Shown here piece by piece: positions 47,419-49,036 of a stretch of DNA of 49,036 bases. A program made the translations under genes and the position numbers. The DNA is from Pseudomonadota bacterium (GTDB lineage: Bacteria > Pseudomonadota > Alphaproteobacteria > Sphingomonadales > Sphingomonadaceae). Position 1 is the stretch's first letter. Every line of letters starts with the position of its first letter. The stretch covers positions 1-49,036 of the forward strand of contig JAKPAG010000048.1 of assembly GCA_029779535.1 (NCBI GenBank). The letters are read 5' to 3'. Below the pieces are notes generated by a model that was not told the origin of the DNA, did no database searches, and was given only the letters and a program-made list of their open reading frames with translations.

Positions 47419-48012
47419 TCAGCCATGGTTGCTGGCCTGGGCGAGCGGGTCGGCCTCCTCGTATCGCGTACTGGGTGCCAGCAGTTCGACCAATGCCAGC
47501 CGGTCAGCCTCGCTCCAGGTCGAGACTTGCCTTGCTACCGCGGCCACAGCCGCCTCGCGCGTCATGGGCGCGACGCAGCGGGACTGGCGCAGATGCCGAA
47601 CCTGCGTGCTCAGGTAATAACCAATCAGGGCCGCTGCGAAGTAACCCAGCCAGGTAATGACCCAGCGCGCATTCGACAGCACCACCTCTTCCGCGGCCAC
47701 GCCGAACACCAGGTCGAACGCCATCCGGGCAAAGAACACCATGGCCATCGCCGTCAGGGTCATTGCACCGATTGCGAAGAACCGCATGGACAGCCGCGGG
47801 AACAGGCTGCGATCGCAGAACCGGGCGACCAGCAGAAACATTCCGGCCCCGACCGCGGTGGCAATAAGCCGCTTGGCGCTGATCCAGTCGCTCGAACCGC
47901 TTGCGAGAAGCACCGACCTGATGGAGAAGGCCAGATAGGTCGCCGCCATCAGCAAAGCGCAAAACAGGACTGCTACCCGTTTGTTATCGTGGGTCCAGCG
48001 ATCGGCAAACAT
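47419..48012 (-). CDS. Unrecognised four-helix membrane protein
   Basis: A 197-residue protein I do not recognise. Four hydrophobic segments are visible (about 12-31, 46-64, 76-99 and 115-136), then a hydrophilic C-terminal tail of about 60 residues with EADRLALVELLAPSTRYEEAD. Position-specific Trp/Arg at the helix ends suggest both termini are in the cytoplasm. The ATG at 48012 has AGAGG seven bases upstream. It converges on the VWA gene and is divergent from the MHS transporter gene. Codon use matches its neighbours. Confidence 0.7.
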   Translation of the reverse strand: MFADRWTHDNKRVAVLFCALLMAATYLAFSIRSVLLASGSSDWISAKRLIATAVGAGMFLLVARFCDRSLFPRLSMRFFAIGAMTLTAMAMVFFARMAFDLVFGVAAEEVVLSNARWVITWLGYFAAALIGYYLSTQVRHLRQSRCVAPMTREAAVAAVARQVSTWSEADRLALVELLAPSTRYEEADPLAQASNHG

Positions 48013-48132
48013 GGAATGACCTCTAATGGGATGGGAAAGCTTGATTTACGCTAAGTCGCCCGCCGGAAAATGTGCATCCTTTTTCGACGAGTGTCGCCCT
48101 GCGCCGATGCGCGACGTTGCGGAGGGACCATT

Positions 48133-49036
48133 TTGGCAAATGACCCGCGCAGCTGCGGCCACCCGATGACCGCACCCTCCCCCCACCGGCACGCCCGCCG
48201 CGCTATCATTGGCGCAACGCTGGGCAATGCGATCGAGTTCTATGACTTCCTGGTCTATTCGATCTTCGCGATCCAGATCGGGCAGGCGTTTTTCCCTTCG
48301 GACAATGCCTATCTATCCCTGATCGCGAGCCTGGCGACCTTTGGCGCCGGGTTCATTTCGCGGCCGCTTGGGGCCTGGCTGATCGGGTCCTATGCCGATC
48401 GGCACGGGCGGCGCCCGGCCCTGCTGCTGACCCTGGCCTGCATGGGCGCCGGTATCGCCGGGCTGGCGCTGACGCCCAGCTATGCCCAGATCGGGATCTT
48501 AGCACCGATTATCGCGGTGCTGGCGCGGTTGCTGCAAGGTTTTGCCCTGGGCGGCGAGGTTGGTCCCAGCACCGCCTTCCTGATCGAGGCATCGGCGCAC
48601 ACCCACCGCGGGCTGATCGGCAGCCTGCAACGCGTTACCCAGCTTGCCGCGGGCGGCATGGGCGCGCTGGTCGGGCTGGCGCTGAGCCTGGTGCTGACCA
48701 AGGCGGAACTGGCCGACTATGGCTGGCGCATCGCATTGGGGCTGGGGCTGGTGGTGATCCCCTATGCGCTGTGGGTACGCCGGACACTGCCTGAAACCCA
48801 CGCGGCCGAGGAACGCGCGGCCCATGCCCCGCCGCCGACACGCCGCGAATGGCGGATCATGGCGCTGGGCTTCGTGCTGTTTTCGGCTGGCACGTCGACC
48901 AGCTACATCCTCAACTACCTCGCCACTTTTGCGCAGGCTTCGCTCAAGATGGGGCAAAGTGCGGCACTGGGCGGGCAGTTCCTGTCCTATGTCACCGGGG
49001 TCATGGCGGGCCTTGGTGCCGGCTGGCTGAGCGACC
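48133..49036 (+). CDS. MFS transporter, metabolite:H+ symporter (MHS) family (partial, 3' end outside window)
   Basis: The first 301 codons of an MHS carrier, covering about eight membrane helices. Signatures are GATLGNAIEFYDFLVYSIF, the motif A region GFISRPLGAWLIGSYADRHGRR, and RLLQGFALGGEVGPSTAFLIE. The start is either TTG at 48133, which has GGAGGG at the right distance (48121-48126), or ATG at 48166, which has none; I prefer TTG. It lacks the long periplasmic insert expected only later in the sequence, so whether it resembles the MHS gene at 7739-9355 there cannot be seen. The substrate is unknown. Confidence 0.87.
   Translation, partial: MANDPRSCGHPMTAPSPHRHARRAIIGATLGNAIEFYDFLVYSIFAIQIGQAFFPSDNAYLSLIASLATFGAGFISRPLGAWLIGSYADRHGRRPALLLTLACMGAGIAGLALTPSYAQIGILAPIIAVLARLLQGFALGGEVGPSTAFLIEASAHTHRGLIGSLQRVTQLAAGGMGALVGLALSLVLTKAELADYGWRIALGLGLVVIPYALWVRRTLPETHAAEERAAHAPPPTRREWRIMALGFVLFSAGTSTSYILNYLATFAQASLKMGQSAALGGQFLSYVTGVMAGLGAGWLSD

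Overview
The window is a gene-dense, high-GC stretch of bacterial chromosome whose content points to an alphaproteobacterium of the order Sphingomonadales (Novosphingobium/Sphingobium/Erythrobacter relatives). The reasons are an F0 ATP synthase operon in the order I-a-c-b'-b with no F1 genes, PhaR, a eukaryote-like prolyl-tRNA synthetase, a CYTATNT-type heat-shock promoter, a glutathione transferase that strongly resembles the sphingomonad beta-etherase LigF, and DUF4139 and DUF885 proteins typical of this group. No rRNA, tRNA, insertion sequence, phage gene, CRISPR array or defence island was found. No gap between genes exceeds 300 bases; the longest is about 270 bases (43385-43653).

Left third (1-16.9 kb). 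The end of pdhC (lipoyl-E2 of pyruvate dehydrogenase, cut by the window edge) is divergent from a small Usp protein. A long minus-strand series follows (read right to left): radA, cvpA, a NifU/SufU-like scaffold, an MHS-family transporter, alr, phaR, proS, a DUF805 protein and rnr. A large patatin-like phospholipase gene reads the other way from radA and converges on the F0 operon (atpI-atpB-atpE-atpF'-atpF), with a hairpin terminator between them.

Middle (17-30 kb). ydbH-ynbE-ydbL encode an intermembrane lipid-transport bridge. radC and a TANGO2-like NRDE gene run on the plus strand. The heat-shock genes follow: dnaK-dnaJ with a near-consensus sigma-32 promoter, and hrcA-grpE with a DUF885 peptidase-like gene downstream. 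A PCuAC copper chaperone and a zincin-like protein with an apparently non-standard start lie between them.

Right third (30-49 kb). rph-rdgB-hemW-xerC form a tightly overlapping plus-strand operon. It converges on dedA, which is the last gene of rsmI-yraN-gshB-dedA. An LpoA-like lipoprotein gene, parE and two tandem DUF4139 secreted proteins follow. A Crp/Fnr regulator, a MoxR ATPase, the LigF-like GST, a DUF817 membrane protein and a CoxE-like VWA protein come next. The window ends with an unrecognised membrane protein and a second MHS transporter cut by the window edge.

Most of the window is ordinary core genome. The parts most worth a second look are the MoxR/VWA pair interrupted by the LigF-like GST and DUF817 genes, with a perfect 19-bp palindrome between the latter two; the tandem DUF4139 proteins; several non-standard start codons; and several intercistronic hairpins. 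I did not find a clearly new multi-gene system.
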